From: an uncultured Clostridia bacterium
GTDB lineage: Bacteria > Bacillota > Clostridia > Christensenellales > Borkfalkiaceae
Direction: 5' to 3'
NCBI GenBank assembly: GCA_947174415.1
Contig: CAMWIW010000002.1
Coordinates: forward strand, 62,001 to 126,000
Length of the DNA stretch: 64,000 nt
A program made the translations under genes and the position numbers. Shown here in pieces: positions 32,619 through 43,551 of this stretch; positions within the stretch are counted from its first letter, which is position 1, and each line of letters begins with the position of its first letter. A model generated the notes under the pieces. The model searched no databases, was not told the DNA's origin, and saw nothing but the letters and a program-made list of their open reading frames with translations.

Positions 32619-33986
32619 TTATTTCAGGAAGCCCTTATAATTCTTCATCATAAGCTGACTTTCAAGCTGTTTGTGAAGCTCGAGAGCAACCGATACGACG
32701 ATCAGTATACCCGTTGTGGAGAACACGGACAGAAGCGATAAGTTGCTCATGCCGAGGCCTGCAAGCACCATTGAAAGAATTGAGGGAATAAACGCTACGA
32801 GCGAGAGATAAATCGCGCCGAAAAGCGTAATTCTGTTGGAAATTCTCTTTAAATAGTCTGCGGTAGGTTTACCGGGACGAATACCCTGAATAAAACCGCC
32901 GTTCTGCTGAATGGTCTTGGATACGTCTTCGGGGTTAAACTGCATCGACGCATAGAAGAACGCAAACGCAAATATAAGCAAGCACAGCACTACCATATAG
33001 ATAAGCTGACCGTACCAAGCGCCGTTACCCGAGAACCACTCTACGATGCCCGTTTGAGCGGGATTGTCCGCCGAGCAGAACAGGCTTATAATCATTTGAG
33101 GGAAAGAAATAAGCGCAAACGCGAAAATGAGAGGCATAACGCCCGAGCCCGATATTCGCATAGGGATTACCGACGACTGTCCGCCGTACATCTTTCTGCC
33201 CTTGACCTGTTTAGCGTACTGAACGGGTATTCTTCTTTCCGACAAGTCAACCGTTACGATTGCAGCGAATTCTACCACGGTCAGAACGACGAAGCCCAAA
33301 AGCTCCCAGAACCTTGCCGTTTCGCCGTTGAAACCCGAAATAAGGTTATCGATAATGGTGAGACCTGCGGTTGAAATGATACCGACGAAGATTATAAGTG
33401 AAATGCCGTTGGAAATTCCGTATTCGGTAATTCTTTCGCCTATCCACATAACGAGCATAGCGCCCGCGGTGTATACGACGGTTAAGAAAATTCCCGCTAT
33501 CCATCTTGCACCTACTTCGCTTACAGCACCTGAGCCGTCTGCGAAATATCCGAAGATAGAAAGTCTTAACGCGTTATCCGTAGAGAAACCGAAGTTCACG
33601 ATAATACCTATCGCTTGCGCAACTGCAAGTGCGATAGTTACGTAACGGGTTATCTGCGCAATCTTCTTTCTGCCCTCTTCGCCCTGCTTGGAAAGTCTTT
33701 CCAAAGCGGGAATACCGACGGTTAAAAGCTGAATGATAATCGACGCGTTAATATAGGGGCTGATACCGAGTGCGAACAGCGTTGCGTTTCCGAGCGAGCC
33801 ACCCGTAATGGACGACATAATGTTGAGGAAACTGTTGTCGTTTATGGCATCGCCGAACTGTTGCGGGTTTATGCCCGGTACGGGAATATAACAGCCGATA
33901 CGGAAGATAAGCAGAAGAAGAAGAGTTATCCAAATCTTCTTTCTTATTTCCTTGACCTTAAAACAATTTTTTATTGTTTCAAACAT
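32619..33986 (-). CDS. secY: Protein translocase subunit SecY
   Basis: 455 residues and ten membrane helices forming the Sec channel. Signatures: RIGCYIPVPGINPQQF near the N-terminus, SIIIQLLTVGIPALERLSKQGEEGR, and the long cytoplasmic loops. Partners SecE at 54990 and the SecB-like protein at 57676 are in this window. Confidence 0.98.
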   Translation of the reverse strand: MFETIKNCFKVKEIRKKIWITLLLLLIFRIGCYIPVPGINPQQFGDAINDNSFLNIMSSITGGSLGNATLFALGISPYINASIIIQLLTVGIPALERLSKQGEEGRKKIAQITRYVTIALAVAQAIGIIVNFGFSTDNALRLSIFGYFADGSGAVSEVGARWIAGIFLTVVYTAGAMLVMWIGERITEYGISNGISLIIFVGIISTAGLTIIDNLISGFNGETARFWELLGFVVLTVVEFAAIVTVDLSERRIPVQYAKQVKGRKMYGGQSSVIPMRISGSGVMPLIFAFALISFPQMIISLFCSADNPAQTGIVEWFSGNGAWYGQLIYMVVLCLLIFAFAFFYASMQFNPEDVSKTIQQNGGFIQGIRPGKPTADYLKRISNRITLFGAIYLSLVAFIPSILSMVLAGLGMSNLSLLSVFSTTGILIVVSVALELHKQLESQLMMKNYKGFLK

Positions 33987-34051
33987 TGTTACTCCTTACG
34001 CGGGTTGCCCCGCGGGGGTTATTGCGTTGCGCATTTAAGCGCGAACCGTTA

Positions 34052-34501
34052 TTACTCAACTACTTCGCAAGTGCCGCCGGCTTTTTCGATAGCTTCTTTT
34101 GCCGACGCCGAGAATTTAGCCGCCTTTACGGTGAGGGCAACTTTTATTTCGCCCGTGCCGAGGACTTTAAGTCCTGCGGAGTTCTTAACTTCCTTTGCAA
34201 GTCCGTTAAGTCTTACGTAGCCGAAATCAACTACCGTACCTGCGGGTACGTTTGCAAGCTGGCTTAAATTGATAATGGTATATTCGGTTGCCCACTTATT
34301 GTGGAAACCGCGCTTGGGAATTCTTCTTGCAATGGGCATCTGACCGCCTTCGAAGCCGGGACGAACGCCGCCGCCCGAACGGGCCCATTGACCTTTATGA
34401 CCCTTGCCTGAGGTCTTGCCCAAACCAGAGCCGATACCTCTGCCGAGTCTTTTTGATTCCTTTCTTGCGCCCTCTGCGGGCGATAAAGTATCTATTCTCA
34501 T
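34052..34501 (-). CDS. rplO: 50S ribosomal protein L15
   Basis: 149 residues; Gly- and Arg-rich N-terminus (RLGRGIGSGLGKTSGKGHKG) and a C-terminal Ile/Val-rich fold. Followed by a 65-base gap with a GC-rich stretch before secY. Confidence 0.97.
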   Translation of the reverse strand: MRIDTLSPAEGARKESKRLGRGIGSGLGKTSGKGHKGQWARSGGGVRPGFEGGQMPIARRIPKRGFHNKWATEYTIINLSQLANVPAGTVVDFGYVRLNGLAKEVKNSAGLKVLGTGEIKVALTVKAAKFSASAKEAIEKAGGTCEVVE

Positions 34502-34511
34502 CGTATACTCC

Positions 34512-34685
34512 TTAAACCTTTTCGACTTTAACGAGGTGTGCTACCTTGTTAATCTGACCCAGATTTGCGGGGGTTTCTTCGAAGGTTTTAGACTGACGGA
34601 TTTTTTTAAGTCCCAAAGCGGCAACTGTTGCCTTTACAGATGCAACCTGACCGTTAAGACTTTTAATTAAAGTTACTTTTACCAT
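34512..34685 (-). CDS. rpmD: 50S ribosomal protein L30
   Basis: 57 residues: VKVTLIKSLNGQVASVKATV start, then LGLKKIRQSKTF and LGQINKVAHLVKVEKV. Fits between rpsE and rplO, its standard place. Confidence 0.96.
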   Translation of the reverse strand: MVKVTLIKSLNGQVASVKATVAALGLKKIRQSKTFEETPANLGQINKVAHLVKVEKV

Positions 34686-34698
34686 AATTTAATTCTCC

Positions 34699-35235
34699 TT
34701 AGCCCAAAATTTCCTCTACGGTCTTACCGCGCGCTGCGGCAATCTCTTCGGGAGACTTCAAATCGTAAAGTCCGCAAACTGCCGCCTTTACGCAGTTGAT
34801 AGGGTTGGAAGTACCGTGGGATTTAGTTCTTACGTCCTTAACGCCTGCGGCTTCCATAACCGCACGGACAGGACCGCCGGCGATAACGCCTGTACCTTCC
34901 GCAGCGGGCATCATAAGAACCGAACCTCTGCCGTACACGCCCAAAACGCCGTGAGGAATGGAAGTGCCTTGAAGGGCAACCTTTCTCATATTTTTCTTAG
35001 CCTGAGCGTTAGCCTTTTCGATAGCCTCGGGAACTTCCTTGGACTTGCCCATACCGTAGCCGACAGAGCCCTTGCCGTCACCAACGACAACGAGAGCCGC
35101 AAAGCGCATATTTCTGCCGCCTTTAACGGTTTTGGTTACTCTGTTAACTTGAATGAGCTTCTTTATTAAGCCGTCGTCTTCCTGCCTTTTAAAGCCGCCT
35201 GTTCTTCTTGCAGGTCTTTCTTTCTTTTCTTCCAT
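34699..35235 (-). CDS. rpsE: 30S ribosomal protein S5
   Basis: 178 residues; [20 protein letters not shown] and [20 protein letters not shown] Lys/Glu/Arg-rich N-terminal tail of about 20 residues precedes the double-stranded RNA-binding-like domain. Confidence 0.98.
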   Translation of the reverse strand: MEEKKERPARRTGGFKRQEDDGLIKKLIQVNRVTKTVKGGRNMRFAALVVVGDGKGSVGYGMGKSKEVPEAIEKANAQAKKNMRKVALQGTSIPHGVLGVYGRGSVLMMPAAEGTGVIAGGPVRAVMEAAGVKDVRTKSHGTSNPINCVKAAVCGLYDLKSPEEIAAARGKTVEEILG

Positions 35236-35245
35236 AATAAGCTCC

Positions 35246-35614
35246 TTAGAAATTGAGTCCGGCTTCCCTTGCGCCGTCTGCTACCGCCTGAACGCGTCCC
35301 GTGTAGATGTAACCGCCTCTGTCAAAAACAACGTTCTTGATTTTAAGCTTTTTAGCTTTTGCGGCTACTGCTTTACCTACTTCCTTAGCTGCGTCCGTCT
35401 TGGTCATATTGCTTATCTTTGCCTTGACGTCCTTTTCCATAGTTGACGCGGAACAAAGGGTTACGCCCTTCGTATCGTCAATTACCTGAACGTAGATGTG
35501 ATTTAAACTGCGGTAAACGCTGAGGCGGGGACATTCTGCCGTGCCGCTTATCTTTTTACGCACGCGTGCGTGCCTTCTCAGACGTTCCTCGTTTTTATCT
35601 ATCTTATTTATCAT
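35246..35614 (-). CDS. rplR: 50S ribosomal protein L18
   Basis: 122 residues; 5S rRNA-binding protein with [22 protein letters not shown] and a C-terminal [23 protein letters not shown] at 35614 chosen for AAAGGAG 9 bases away. Confidence 0.97.
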   Translation of the reverse strand: MINKIDKNEERLRRHARVRKKISGTAECPRLSVYRSLNHIYVQVIDDTKGVTLCSASTMEKDVKAKISNMTKTDAAKEVGKAVAAKAKKLKIKNVVFDRGGYIYTGRVQAVADGAREAGLNF

Positions 35615-35676
35615 AATATCTCCTTTGAGCAAGCACCTTTACGGTTTTCCTCCTTTACGCCGAGCGGCGCACGGAA

Positions 35677-36225
35677 TTACTTCTTGCCCTTGCCTCCCGT
35701 CTTACCTTCCTTACGCTCGATAACTTCATCTTTGTAAGCGATGCCGTAACCGTGGTAGGGTTCGGGAATTCTTATGGTGCGGATGTCGGCAGCCGTCTGT
35801 CCTACGAGGACCTTATCGATGCCCGTTACCGTGATTTCGTTGGGGGTGGGGCATGCGAGAGTTACGCCTGCGGGCTCTGCAAATTCGATGGGGTGAGAGA
35901 AGCCGACGTTCAAAACGAGCTTGTTGCCCTGCTTTGCGACCTTCCAGCCGACGCCGTTAACCTTTAAAGCTTTGGTGTAGCCCTCGGTTACGCCGACTAC
36001 CATATTGTGCAGAAGCGCGCGGTATAAGCCGTGTTTTGCGTCAGTGCCTACGGCGTCGGAAGTCTTTTCAACGATAGCCTCCGCGCCCTCTACTTTTATG
36101 TTGATGTCGCCTACGATTTCCTGCGTAAGCGTGCCTTTTGCGCCCTTTACGGTGAGTAAACCGTTTTCAAACGTAATGGTTACGCCTGCGGGCAAGGCTA
36201 CGGGTAATTTACCTATTCTTGACAT
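35677..36225 (-). CDS. rplF: 50S ribosomal protein L6
   Basis: 182 residues, two similar domains; C-terminal signature PEPYHGYGIAYKDEVIERKEG. 62 bases lie between its stop and rplR. Confidence 0.98.
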   Translation of the reverse strand: MSRIGKLPVALPAGVTITFENGLLTVKGAKGTLTQEIVGDINIKVEGAEAIVEKTSDAVGTDAKHGLYRALLHNMVVGVTEGYTKALKVNGVGWKVAKQGNKLVLNVGFSHPIEFAEPAGVTLACPTPNEITVTGIDKVLVGQTAADIRTIRIPEPYHGYGIAYKDEVIERKEGKTGGKGKK

Positions 36226-36239
36226 ATTAAATTACCTCC

Positions 36240-36632
36240 TTACCAGATATAGCAAAGCACTTCGCCGCCAACGTTAGCCGCTTTTGCCTGCTTATCCGTC
36301 AATATTCCCTTGTTAGTGGAAAGAATTGCAATTCCGAGTCCGTCCATTACCTTGGGCATAGTTTCAACGTCCGAATAGACGCGAAGTCCGGGACGGGAAA
36401 CTCTTTTGAGACTGTTGATTACAGGCTTTTTCTTTCCTGCGTATTTCAAGGTTATAACAAGTTTGCCGTTATAGCCGTCCTCTTTGAATTCTACGTTAGA
36501 TACGTAGCCTTCCTTTAAGAGAATGTCGGCTATAGCCTTTTTCATATTCGATGAAGGAACTTCTACCGTTTCCTTATTTGCCGCCAGCGCATTCCTGACG
36601 CGGGTGAGCATATCTGCAATAGGGTCTGTCAT
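36240..36632 (-). CDS. rpsH: 30S ribosomal protein S8
   Basis: 130 residues; DPIADMLTRVRNALAANKE start and GLGIAILSTNKGILTDKQA end. In E. coli S8 represses the spc operon; no such site was identified here. Confidence 0.98.
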   Translation of the reverse strand: MTDPIADMLTRVRNALAANKETVEVPSSNMKKAIADILLKEGYVSNVEFKEDGYNGKLVITLKYAGKKKPVINSLKRVSRPGLRVYSDVETMPKVMDGLGIAILSTNKGILTDKQAKAANVGGEVLCYIW

Positions 36633-36649
36633 TTCTATTTATCCTCCTC

Positions 36650-36835
36650 TTACCAGCTCGATTTCTTCACGCCGGGAATTTGTCCCTTATAAGCGAGGTT
36701 TCTGAAACATATACGGCATACTCCGTACTTGCGCAAAACCGCGTGGGGTCTGCCGCAAATCGAGCATCTGGTATAAGCTCTCGTAGAGTATTTAGCAGGT
36801 TTCTGCTGTTTATTTATCATTGCTTTCTTTGCCAT
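36650..36835 (-). CDS. rpsN: 30S ribosomal protein S14, zinc-binding type Z
   Basis: 61 residues; [20 protein letters not shown] gives the four zinc Cys of the short form, ending IPGVKKSSW. Confidence 0.98.
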   Translation of the reverse strand: MAKKAMINKQQKPAKYSTRAYTRCSICGRPHAVLRKYGVCRICFRNLAYKGQIPGVKKSSW

Positions 36836-36845
36836 ATCTTTCTCC

Positions 36846-37424
36846 TTACTTCTTGAAGGGCATTCCGAACGCCCTCAAAAGCTCTCTCGCTTCTTCGTCC
36901 GTCTTAGCGGTGGTTACGAAACAAATGTCCATACCTCTTATCTTCTCGACCTGGTCGTACTGAATTTCGGGGAAGATAAGCTGTTCCTTTATACCCATGC
37001 AATAGTTGCCCTTGCCGTCGAAGCTGTCCGTGGGAACGCCGCGGAAGTCGCGAACTCTGGGAAGTGCGATGGAAACGAACTTATCGAAGAAGTCGTACAT
37101 CATCTTGCCGCGAAGGGTAACCTTCAAGCCGATGGGCATACCCTCGCGCACCTTGAAGTTTGCGACTGACTTTTTAGCCTTGCAAACTACGGGCTGCTGA
37201 CCCGAAATTATCTTCATTTCGTTCTGTGCAATCTGAATTGACTTTGCGTTGTCCTTAATATCGCCTAAGCCCGAGCTTAAAATGATTTTTACAAGCTTGG
37301 GAACTTGCATAGGGTTCTTATAGCCGAACTTTTCTTTGAGGGCGGGACAAACTACCTTATCGTAGCTTTCGAGCATTCTCGAATTATAAACTTTATCCTG
37401 TTTTACTGCTTTCTTAGTAGCCAT
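36846..37424 (-). CDS. rplE: 50S ribosomal protein L5
   Basis: 192 residues; 5S rRNA-binding protein with [19 protein letters not shown] and [23 protein letters not shown] at 37424 chosen because a GTG two codons earlier lies inside the AAGGAGG spacing. A basic N-terminal extension of about 15 residues. Confidence 0.97.
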   Translation of the reverse strand: MATKKAVKQDKVYNSRMLESYDKVVCPALKEKFGYKNPMQVPKLVKIILSSGLGDIKDNAKSIQIAQNEMKIISGQQPVVCKAKKSVANFKVREGMPIGLKVTLRGKMMYDFFDKFVSIALPRVRDFRGVPTDSFDGKGNYCMGIKEQLIFPEIQYDQVEKIRGMDICFVTTAKTDEEARELLRAFGMPFKK

Positions 37425-37435
37425 GTTCACCCTCC

Positions 37436-37873
37436 TTATTCAGCCTTGTCGTCCGTATTTTCGGGTACTGCAGTCTCGGGAGCTTCGTCCTTTTTAGCAC
37501 GCTTTCTTACGCGCTTTTTGGGCTCTTCCTTCTTAGCCGTCTTGCCTGCCTTGCCTGCGTAAGCGCTGTCAAGCGTTGCGCCGCACTTGGGGCATACCCT
37601 TACTTTCTTGCCGTCAACGATAGAGTGCTTAACTCTTACCGCCTTGTCGCAAGCGCCGCAAAGAACCATAACGTTGGATACGTCGAGGGGAGCGGGAATT
37701 TCCGCAATCTGGGAAACTTCGTTCGCCTTTCTCGCTTTCTTTGCCTTCTTGTGAACGTTCACACCCTCAACGGTTACAGTACCGCTCTTGGGGGAAGTCG
37801 CAATTACCTTACCCGTCTTTCCCGCATATTTGCCGGAGATAACTAATACATTATCATTTAATTTTACGTTCAT
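37436..37873 (-). CDS. rplX: 50S ribosomal protein L24 with zinc ribbon and charged tail
   Basis: 145 residues. N-terminal KOW domain ([19 protein letters not shown]), a CxxC...CxxC ribbon (LCGACDK and CPKCGATLD), then about 40 residues of Lys, Arg, Glu, Ala and Pro absent from typical L24 of about 105 residues. Confidence 0.96.
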   Translation of the reverse strand: MNVKLNDNVLVISGKYAGKTGKVIATSPKSGTVTVEGVNVHKKAKKARKANEVSQIAEIPAPLDVSNVMVLCGACDKAVRVKHSIVDGKKVRVCPKCGATLDSAYAGKAGKTAKKEEPKKRVRKRAKKDEAPETAVPENTDDKAE

Positions 37874-37889
37874 AGCTTTTCTCCTTTAA

Positions 37890-38258
37890 TTACAGTACTT
37901 CGGGAGCGAGGGATATAATCTTCATATAGTTCTTTTCACGAAGCTCCCTTGCAATAGGTCCGAAGATACGCGTGCCGCGCGGTTCTTTATTGGTGTTGAT
38001 AATTACTGCTGCGTTCTCGTCGAAACGGATATACGTTCCGTCGTCGCGCCTGATGCCTTTTTTGGTGCGTACTATTACGGCTTTTACAACTTCGCCTTTT
38101 TTAACCGCGCCGCCGGGAGCTGCCGTTTTAACGGAGCAAACGATGACGTCGCCGATGTTAGCGAACTTTCTGAAAGAACCGCCGAGTACCTTTATGCACA
38201 TAAGCTCTTTTGCGCCGCTGTTGTCTGCGGCTTTGAGCCTTGATTGGGGTTGTATCAT
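37890..38258 (-). CDS. rplN: 50S ribosomal protein L14
   Basis: 122 residues; [20 protein letters not shown] start and [20 protein letters not shown] end. AGGAGAG precedes the ATG. Preceded by an unusually long, structured 201-base gap. Confidence 0.98.
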   Translation of the reverse strand: MIQPQSRLKAADNSGAKELMCIKVLGGSFRKFANIGDVIVCSVKTAAPGGAVKKGEVVKAVIVRTKKGIRRDDGTYIRFDENAAVIINTNKEPRGTRIFGPIARELREKNYMKIISLAPEVL

Positions 38259-38459
38259 AAAAACTCTCCTATTTTTGAACTTACAACTGTTGCTTAAAGC
38301 AACTATTTGCAGAGGATTACGCCGTCTTTACATAAGCGAGGGTGAGCACCCCGCTCTCCATTAAAAACAAGCCGCAATCATTACTTTATTAATAAACCGT
38401 CAAAATTGCAGTGGTGCAAGCGCAATACCCTATTGCGCCGCATAATTGCAATTTCAAAA
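38259..38459 (-). other. Structured untranslated region between rpsQ and rplN
   Basis: In transcript order it can form a nested hairpin with stem GCGCAATA-CCC-TATTGCGC (38420-38438) inside AAATTGCA/TGCAATTT arms. A second hairpin is AGCGgGGTG/CACCCtCGCT (about 38337-38357) and a third is GTTGC-TTTAA-GCAAC (38288-38302). No coding frame with a ribosome site. This is the S10/spc boundary; no strong promoter was found. Confidence 0.6.
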
Positions 38460-38720
38460 TTACTTAGCCTTTTCGATGATTTCCGCAACTCTCCAATTCT
38501 TGTCTTTGGAAAGCTTGCGGGTTTCAACGATTAAAACCTTATCGCCTTCGCCGCACTCGTTCTTTTCGTCGTGAGCCTTGAAGCGGGTGGTTTTGGTTAT
38601 GGTCTTTTTGTAGAGGGGGTGTTTGGATTTTTCGGTAACTGCAACGACGACCGTCTTGTCCATTTTATCCGAAACAACGATACCTACTCTTTCTTTTCTG
38701 AGCGTTGTTCTGTTTTCCAT
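38460..38720 (-). CDS. rpsQ: 30S ribosomal protein S17
   Basis: 86 residues; [20 protein letters not shown] and [19 protein letters not shown]. Confidence 0.98.
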   Translation of the reverse strand: MENRTTLRKERVGIVVSDKMDKTVVVAVTEKSKHPLYKKTITKTTRFKAHDEKNECGEGDKVLIVETRKLSKDKNWRVAEIIEKAK

Positions 38721-38732
38721 ATTTCTGCCTCC

Positions 38733-38927
38733 TTACGCCTTCAACTGCCTTGCGCGGATTACGGTGTTTACCCTTGCGATATCCTTTTTTACGAGGTTGA
38801 TTGCGAGGGGGTTTTCAAGCTGACCCGAAGCGTGGCGAAAGCGAAGGTTGAAAAGTTCGCTCTTTAATTCCTGAAGCTTTTTCACAAGCTCTTCATCGCT
38901 TAAATTTACTATTTCTTTAGCCTTCAT
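38733..38927 (-). CDS. rpmC: 50S ribosomal protein L29
   Basis: 64 residues; two-helix protein near the exit tunnel ([20 protein letters not shown]). Its start overlaps the rplP end by 11 bases in another frame. Confidence 0.97.
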   Translation of the reverse strand: MKAKEIVNLSDEELVKKLQELKSELFNLRFRHASGQLENPLAINLVKKDIARVNTVIRARQLKA

Positions 38928-39366
38928 TTACTTCACCGCCTTCCTGAACAGGTTCAAGGTCGCTCTTTAAAACGAACTTGCATTTAACGGGGAGCTTATG
39001 GCTCGCAAGGCGCATTGCCTCACGCGCGATATCCTCGTTTACGCCCGCCATTTCGAACATTACTCTGCCGGGTTTTACTTCCGCTACCCAATATTCAACC
39101 GAGCCTTTGCCCGAGCCCATACGGCTTTCTGCGGGGTGCTTGGTTATGGGCTTGTGGGGGAATATGTCTATCCAGACTTTACCGCCACGCTTGATAAATC
39201 TCGTCATCGCGATACGCGCAGCCTCTATCTGTCTCGACGTAATTCTACCGCCTTCCAAAGATACCAAGCCGTATTCGCCGTAAGCAACCTTGTTGCCCTT
39301 TTGCGCCTTGCCGCGTATCTTGCCGCGGTGTTGCATTCTGCGCTTAACTCTCTTGGGAATTAACAT
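38917..39366 (-). CDS. rplP: 50S ribosomal protein L16
   Basis: 149 residues; [20 protein letters not shown] start, then [20 protein letters not shown]. Start overlaps the rpsC stop by one base. Confidence 0.98.
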   Translation of the reverse strand: MLIPKRVKRRMQHRGKIRGKAQKGNKVAYGEYGLVSLEGGRITSRQIEAARIAMTRFIKRGGKVWIDIFPHKPITKHPAESRMGSGKGSVEYWVAEVKPGRVMFEMAGVNEDIAREAMRLASHKLPVKCKFVLKSDLEPVQEGGEVNEG

Positions 39367-40037
39367 TAATCTTCGCCTCCCTCTGAAATTATCAGACGCT
39401 TAGCGGTATCAAGTACTTCGCCCTTGTAAATCCAGCACTTTACGCCGAGCACGCCGAACGTGGTATGCGCTTCCGCAAAGCCGTAGTCGATGTCTGCGCG
39501 AATGGTTTGAAGGGGAATTGAACCGTCGTGATAGCTTTCGCTGCCGGCGATTTCTCTGCCGTCAAGTCTGCCGCCTACCGTTATCTTAACGCCCTTTACG
39601 CCCGTTTTCGATACTTTTGCGATTTGCTGTTTTACAGCTCTTCTGTAAGAAACGCGCTTTTCAAGCTGAGATGCGACTGCCTCGGCAACGAGCTGAGCGT
39701 CTTGGTCGATCTTTTCAACTTTCTTGACGTTGATAACTATTACCTTGCCTTTGGTAAGCTTTGCAAGGTCTTTCTTTATTACTTCTATTTCCGAGCCTGC
39801 CTTACCGATAAGCACGCCGGGACGACCCGTGTAGATGCCTATTTCGATTTTGTTTGCAGCTCTTATAATGGTGATTTTGCTTATCGCCGCGTCGTAATAC
39901 TTCTTCTTTAAGAAGGTACGGATATCGTTGTCCTCTTTGATAAACTTGCCGAAATCTTTTTTATCGGCATACCATTGAGTGTCCCATGCGGAGATAACGC
40001 CAACTCTTAAACCGTGAGGATTAACTTTCTGTCCCAT
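39366..40037 (-). CDS. rpsC: 30S ribosomal protein S3
   Basis: 223 residues; [20 protein letters not shown] start, KH domain with [18 protein letters not shown] at 40037 follows AAGGAGAG; a longer frame to 40067 overlaps rplV and is rejected. Confidence 0.98.
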   Translation of the reverse strand: MGQKVNPHGLRVGVISAWDTQWYADKKDFGKFIKEDNDIRTFLKKKYYDAAISKITIIRAANKIEIGIYTGRPGVLIGKAGSEIEVIKKDLAKLTKGKVIVINVKKVEKIDQDAQLVAEAVASQLEKRVSYRRAVKQQIAKVSKTGVKGVKITVGGRLDGREIAGSESYHDGSIPLQTIRADIDYGFAEAHTTFGVLGVKCWIYKGEVLDTAKRLIISEGGED

Positions 40038-40047
40038 ATCTCTCTCC

Positions 40048-40437
40048 TTAAACCTTCTTTGCGTCAAGTATGACGGTTACGTGGCTGGTTCTCTTTAAAA
40101 TTGCGTGTCCGCGTCCCTTGGATACGGGCTGCATTCTTTTAAGGTGAGGACCGCCGTCTGCGAATGCCTCAGAAACGAACAAATCGCCTCTGTCCATTCC
40201 CTGATTGTGCTCTGCGTTAGCCGCAGCCGAAAGAAGAACCTTCTTCACTTCGTCGCTGCCGCCCTTGTTGCAGTAAGTTAATATCGCTTCCGCTTCGTCC
40301 ACAGACTTCCCGCGGATAAGAGCGAGAACCGTTCTTATTTTATAGGGGGAAATTCTGAGGTATTTTGCGGTTGCGTAAGGACGTCTGTCCTTATTTGCCT
40401 CTATTCTTTCCTTTTTCAAGTTCATATTCTTAGCCAT
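40048..40437 (-). CDS. rplV: 50S ribosomal protein L22
   Basis: 129 residues; YLRISPYKIRTVLALIRGKS and the hairpin loop region FADGGPHLKRMQPVSKGRGH that lines the exit tunnel. Confidence 0.98.
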   Translation of the reverse strand: MAKNMNLKKERIEANKDRRPYATAKYLRISPYKIRTVLALIRGKSVDEAEAILTYCNKGGSDEVKKVLLSAAANAEHNQGMDRGDLFVSEAFADGGPHLKRMQPVSKGRGHAILKRTSHVTVILDAKKV

Positions 40438-40449
40438 GTTTTCAGCTCC

Positions 40450-40722
40450 TTACTTCTTGGCGGTTTTTGCCGCGTGTCCCTTGAACGTTCTCGTAGGGGC
40501 AAATTCACCGAGCTTACAGCCTACCATATCTTCGGTTACGTACACGGGAACGTGCTTTCTTCCGTCGTAAACTGCAATGGTGTGTCCCACCATCTGGGGG
40601 AATATCGTCGTTGCGCGCGACCAAGTCTTAACGACTTTCTTTTCGCCCGCCTCGTTCATAGCCAAAATCCTTGACATCAGCCTTTCTTCGGCGTAAGGTC
40701 CTTTCTTAATGCTTCTTGACAT
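40450..40722 (-). CDS. rpsS: 30S ribosomal protein S19
   Basis: 90 residues; [14 protein letters not shown] start and [17 protein letters not shown] end. Confidence 0.98.
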   Translation of the reverse strand: MSRSIKKGPYAEERLMSRILAMNEAGEKKVVKTWSRATTIFPQMVGHTIAVYDGRKHVPVYVTEDMVGCKLGEFAPTRTFKGHAAKTAKK

Positions 40723-40735
40723 CGTCTATTCCTCC

Positions 40736-41563
40736 TTAATTAATTCTCTTCAAAATGAATTTGGAAGTGGGATTCTTCTTCTTTCTCGTCTTATAACCCA
40801 AAGCAGGCTTGCCCCAAGGGGTCATAGGACCTGCGTGTCCGACGGGCGATTTGCCTTCGCCGCCGCCGTGAGGGTGGTCGTTGGGGTTCATAACCGAGCC
40901 GCGGACTGTAGGACGGATACCGAAATGACGGGTCTTGCCCGCTTTACCGATACGGATAATCTCGTGTTCGAGGTTACCTACCTGACCTACGGTCGCCTTG
41001 CATTTCAAGGAAACGAGCCTCATTTCGCCTGAGGGCATCTTGATGGTTGCGTAAGCACCTTCTTTTGCCATTATCTGAGCGGAAATACCTGCCGAACGCG
41101 CGATTTGTGCGCCCCTGCCGGGTTTAAGCTCGATTGCGTGAACGACCGTACCTACGGGAATGTCCGCAAGGCAAAGCGCGTTGCCGCTCTTGATGTCTGC
41201 GCCTGCGCCCGAAACTACTTTGTCGCCGACGTTCAGACCGACGGGTGCGAGAATGTATCTCTTTTCGCCGTCAGCGTAAGCAAGAAGTGCGATGTGCGCC
41301 GAACGGTTGGGGTCGTACTGAATGGACTTAACCGTTGCGGGGATACCGTCTTTATTGCGCTTGAAGTCGATAATTCTGTATTTGATTCTGTTGCCGCCGC
41401 CGATATGACGAACGGATATTTTACCTTGATTGTTTCTGCCGCCCGATTTGCGCTTGTCGTGCAACAAACTTCTTTCGGGTTTATCGCCCGTGAGTTCGGT
41501 GTACGCGCTTACCGTCATAAAACGGCGTGCAGGGGAGGTAGGTTTATACCTTTTAATAGCCAT
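40736..41563 (-). CDS. rplB: 50S ribosomal protein L2
   Basis: 275 residues; peptidyl-transferase-centre protein with [20 protein letters not shown], including the conserved His of that loop. Confidence 0.98.
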   Translation of the reverse strand: MAIKRYKPTSPARRFMTVSAYTELTGDKPERSLLHDKRKSGGRNNQGKISVRHIGGGNRIKYRIIDFKRNKDGIPATVKSIQYDPNRSAHIALLAYADGEKRYILAPVGLNVGDKVVSGAGADIKSGNALCLADIPVGTVVHAIELKPGRGAQIARSAGISAQIMAKEGAYATIKMPSGEMRLVSLKCKATVGQVGNLEHEIIRIGKAGKTRHFGIRPTVRGSVMNPNDHPHGGGEGKSPVGHAGPMTPWGKPALGYKTRKKKNPTSKFILKRIN

Positions 41564-41575
41564 TTTTACGCCTCC

Positions 41576-41866
41576 TTACGATAACGAGTTGAAGTACTCA
41601 ATCGCCTTGGAGTCAGCGGTAAGCTGGACGACTGCCTTCTTATAGTCGGGCGTGTAACCTTCGTTCCTGCCCATTCTCTTCTTCTTACCGTGGCAGTTTA
41701 CGGTGTTCACGTACTCTACTTTTACGTCGAACAGCTTTTCTACCGCGGACTTAATCTGCGTTTTGTTTGCGGACTTTTTAACGATAAACGTATACTTCTT
41801 GTCCGCTATTCCGTCGTAACCTTTTTCGGTGAGGAGCGGTTTTAAAATTATATCTTCGGCAAACAT
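41576..41866 (-). CDS. rplW: 50S ribosomal protein L23
   Basis: 96 residues; exit-tunnel dock for SRP and trigger factor. [20 protein letters not shown] at the start; start overlaps rplD stop by one base. Confidence 0.97.
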   Translation of the reverse strand: MFAEDIILKPLLTEKGYDGIADKKYTFIVKKSANKTQIKSAVEKLFDVKVEYVNTVNCHGKKKRMGRNEGYTPDYKKAVVQLTADSKAIEYFNSLS

Positions 41867-42492
41867 TATTCTCCGTAGACCTCCTCGATTTTCTTAACTG
41901 CCGCTTTCGTCATAACGACTTTTGCGTTTGCAACCACTTCATAGGTTGAAATCTGCGCAACGGGCAAGGTTGAAAGCTTCTGAATGTTTCTTGCGGCAAG
42001 AATGACCTTTTCGTCGTTCGTATCCATTACGATAACCGCAGACTTGTCAAGCTTCAACGCCTCTTTGAATGCAACCATTTCTTTGGTCTTGCCGTCTTTT
42101 ACCGCGAGCTTGTCAACAACGATAAATTCGCCGTCGGCAACCTTCTTGGAAAGTGCGGAAAGTAACGCGCCGATTTTTGCCTTCTTGTTCATATCCTTGG
42201 AGAAATCACGGCTCTTAGGTGCAAATACGACGCCGCCCTTTATCCATTGGGGTGCGCGGATCGAACCCTGACGGGCGTTACCCGTGCCCTTCTGTCTCCA
42301 AGGCTTTCTGCCGCCGCCGCGTACTTCCGTACGGGTGAGGGTGGATTTCGTACCTTGTCTTTCGTTTGCAAGGCGGGTTACTACCGCCTGGTGAATGAGC
42401 GGTTCGTTGTATTCAACACCGAATACCTTGTCGCTCAATTTCATAGTGCCGGCTTCGCTGCCGTCCATTTTATACACTTTTACGCTAGGCAT
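41866..42492 (-). CDS. rplD: 50S ribosomal protein L4
   Basis: 208 residues; [20 protein letters not shown] and [15 protein letters not shown] form the tunnel loop. In E. coli L4 represses the S10 operon by binding the S10 leader. Confidence 0.98.
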   Translation of the reverse strand: MPSVKVYKMDGSEAGTMKLSDKVFGVEYNEPLIHQAVVTRLANERQGTKSTLTRTEVRGGGRKPWRQKGTGNARQGSIRAPQWIKGGVVFAPKSRDFSKDMNKKAKIGALLSALSKKVADGEFIVVDKLAVKDGKTKEMVAFKEALKLDKSAVIVMDTNDEKVILAARNIQKLSTLPVAQISTYEVVANAKVVMTKAAVKKIEEVYGE

Positions 42493-42503
42493 TTCGTACC
42501 TCC

Positions 42504-43133
42504 TTACTTAACGGTGTCGTTAATGGTAACGACGCTGCCGTTAGGCCCAGGAACTGAGCCCTTTATGAGTAAACAGTTTCTTTCAACGTCCACTCTTACT
42601 ATCTCGAGGTTTTGTACGGTTACGTTCTCAACGCCGTACTGACCTGCGAGGTGCTTGTTCTTGAATACTCTCGAAGGCGAGCTGTTCGCGCCCATTGAAC
42701 CGGGTTCTCTGTGCACAGGTCCGACGCCGTGAGTTTCTTTAAGTCTGTGCTGATTCCAACGCTTGATAACGCCCGAATAGCCGTGTCCTTTGGAAACGCC
42801 GTGTACGTCTACTCTGTCTCCCGCCGTAAAGACGTCTGCCTTGATTTCGCCGCCGACCGTGTAGGAAGCGGTATCTGCAAGACGGAATTCTTTCAGCACT
42901 TTGCAAGGCTTAACGCCTGCTTTTTTGAACTGTCCGAGTTCGGGCTTGGTCAAAGCCTTTTCCTTCGCCTCGTCAAAACCGAGTTTCAAAGCGGCGTAGC
43001 CGTCCTTTTCAACAGTTTTGATTTGCACTACGGGGCAGGGGCCCGCTTCGATTACGGTTACGGGGATAACCTTGCCCTCTGCCGTAAATATCTGGGTCAT
43101 ACCCGCTTTACGGCCGATGATTGCTTTATTCAT
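42504..43133 (-). CDS. rplC: 50S ribosomal protein L3
   Basis: 209 residues; [20 protein letters not shown] start and [17 protein letters not shown] near the middle. 118 bases separate it from rpsJ; they hold no gene. Confidence 0.98.
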   Translation of the reverse strand: MNKAIIGRKAGMTQIFTAEGKVIPVTVIEAGPCPVVQIKTVEKDGYAALKLGFDEAKEKALTKPELGQFKKAGVKPCKVLKEFRLADTASYTVGGEIKADVFTAGDRVDVHGVSKGHGYSGVIKRWNQHRLKETHGVGPVHREPGSMGANSSPSRVFKNKHLAGQYGVENVTVQNLEIVRVDVERNCLLIKGSVPGPNGSVVTINDTVK

Positions 43134-43251
43134 TGATAAAGTTCTCCTTATAAAAATTTATTTCTCAGATACCGCGGCTCGCCGTCCCGCCGTTTCCGTC
43201 GTCTGCAAACCGTAGAGTATCTATATTGACTTATATAATAATATGGAAAGA

Positions 43252-43551
43252 TTACAGCTTAATCTTAATATCTACGCCTGCGGGAAGGTGAACGGTATCC
43301 AAAAGCTTCGCGTTGGGGGTATAGATATCGATAATGCGCTTATAAGTTCTCTGTTCGAACTGCTCGCGGCTGTCCTTGTACTTGTGGGGCGAACGAAGAA
43401 TAGTTACTATTTCCTTCTCGGTGGGAAGGGGAATAGGTCCTGAAATCTTAGCTCCGCTCTTCTTCATAGTTTCAACTATGCGTGAAGCTGCCAAATCCAC
43501 AAGCTCGTGGTCGTATGCCGAAAGTTTAATTCTGATTTTCTGTCCTGCCAT
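43252..43551 (-). CDS. rpsJ: 30S ribosomal protein S10
   Basis: 99 residues; [20 protein letters not shown] and [19 protein letters not shown]. Also the NusB partner in antitermination. First gene of the cluster; rpsL, rpsG, fusA and tuf, often upstream in Bacillota, are not here. Confidence 0.98.
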   Translation of the reverse strand: MAGQKIRIKLSAYDHELVDLAASRIVETMKKSGAKISGPIPLPTEKEIVTILRSPHKYKDSREQFEQRTYKRIIDIYTPNAKLLDTVHLPAGVDIKIKL

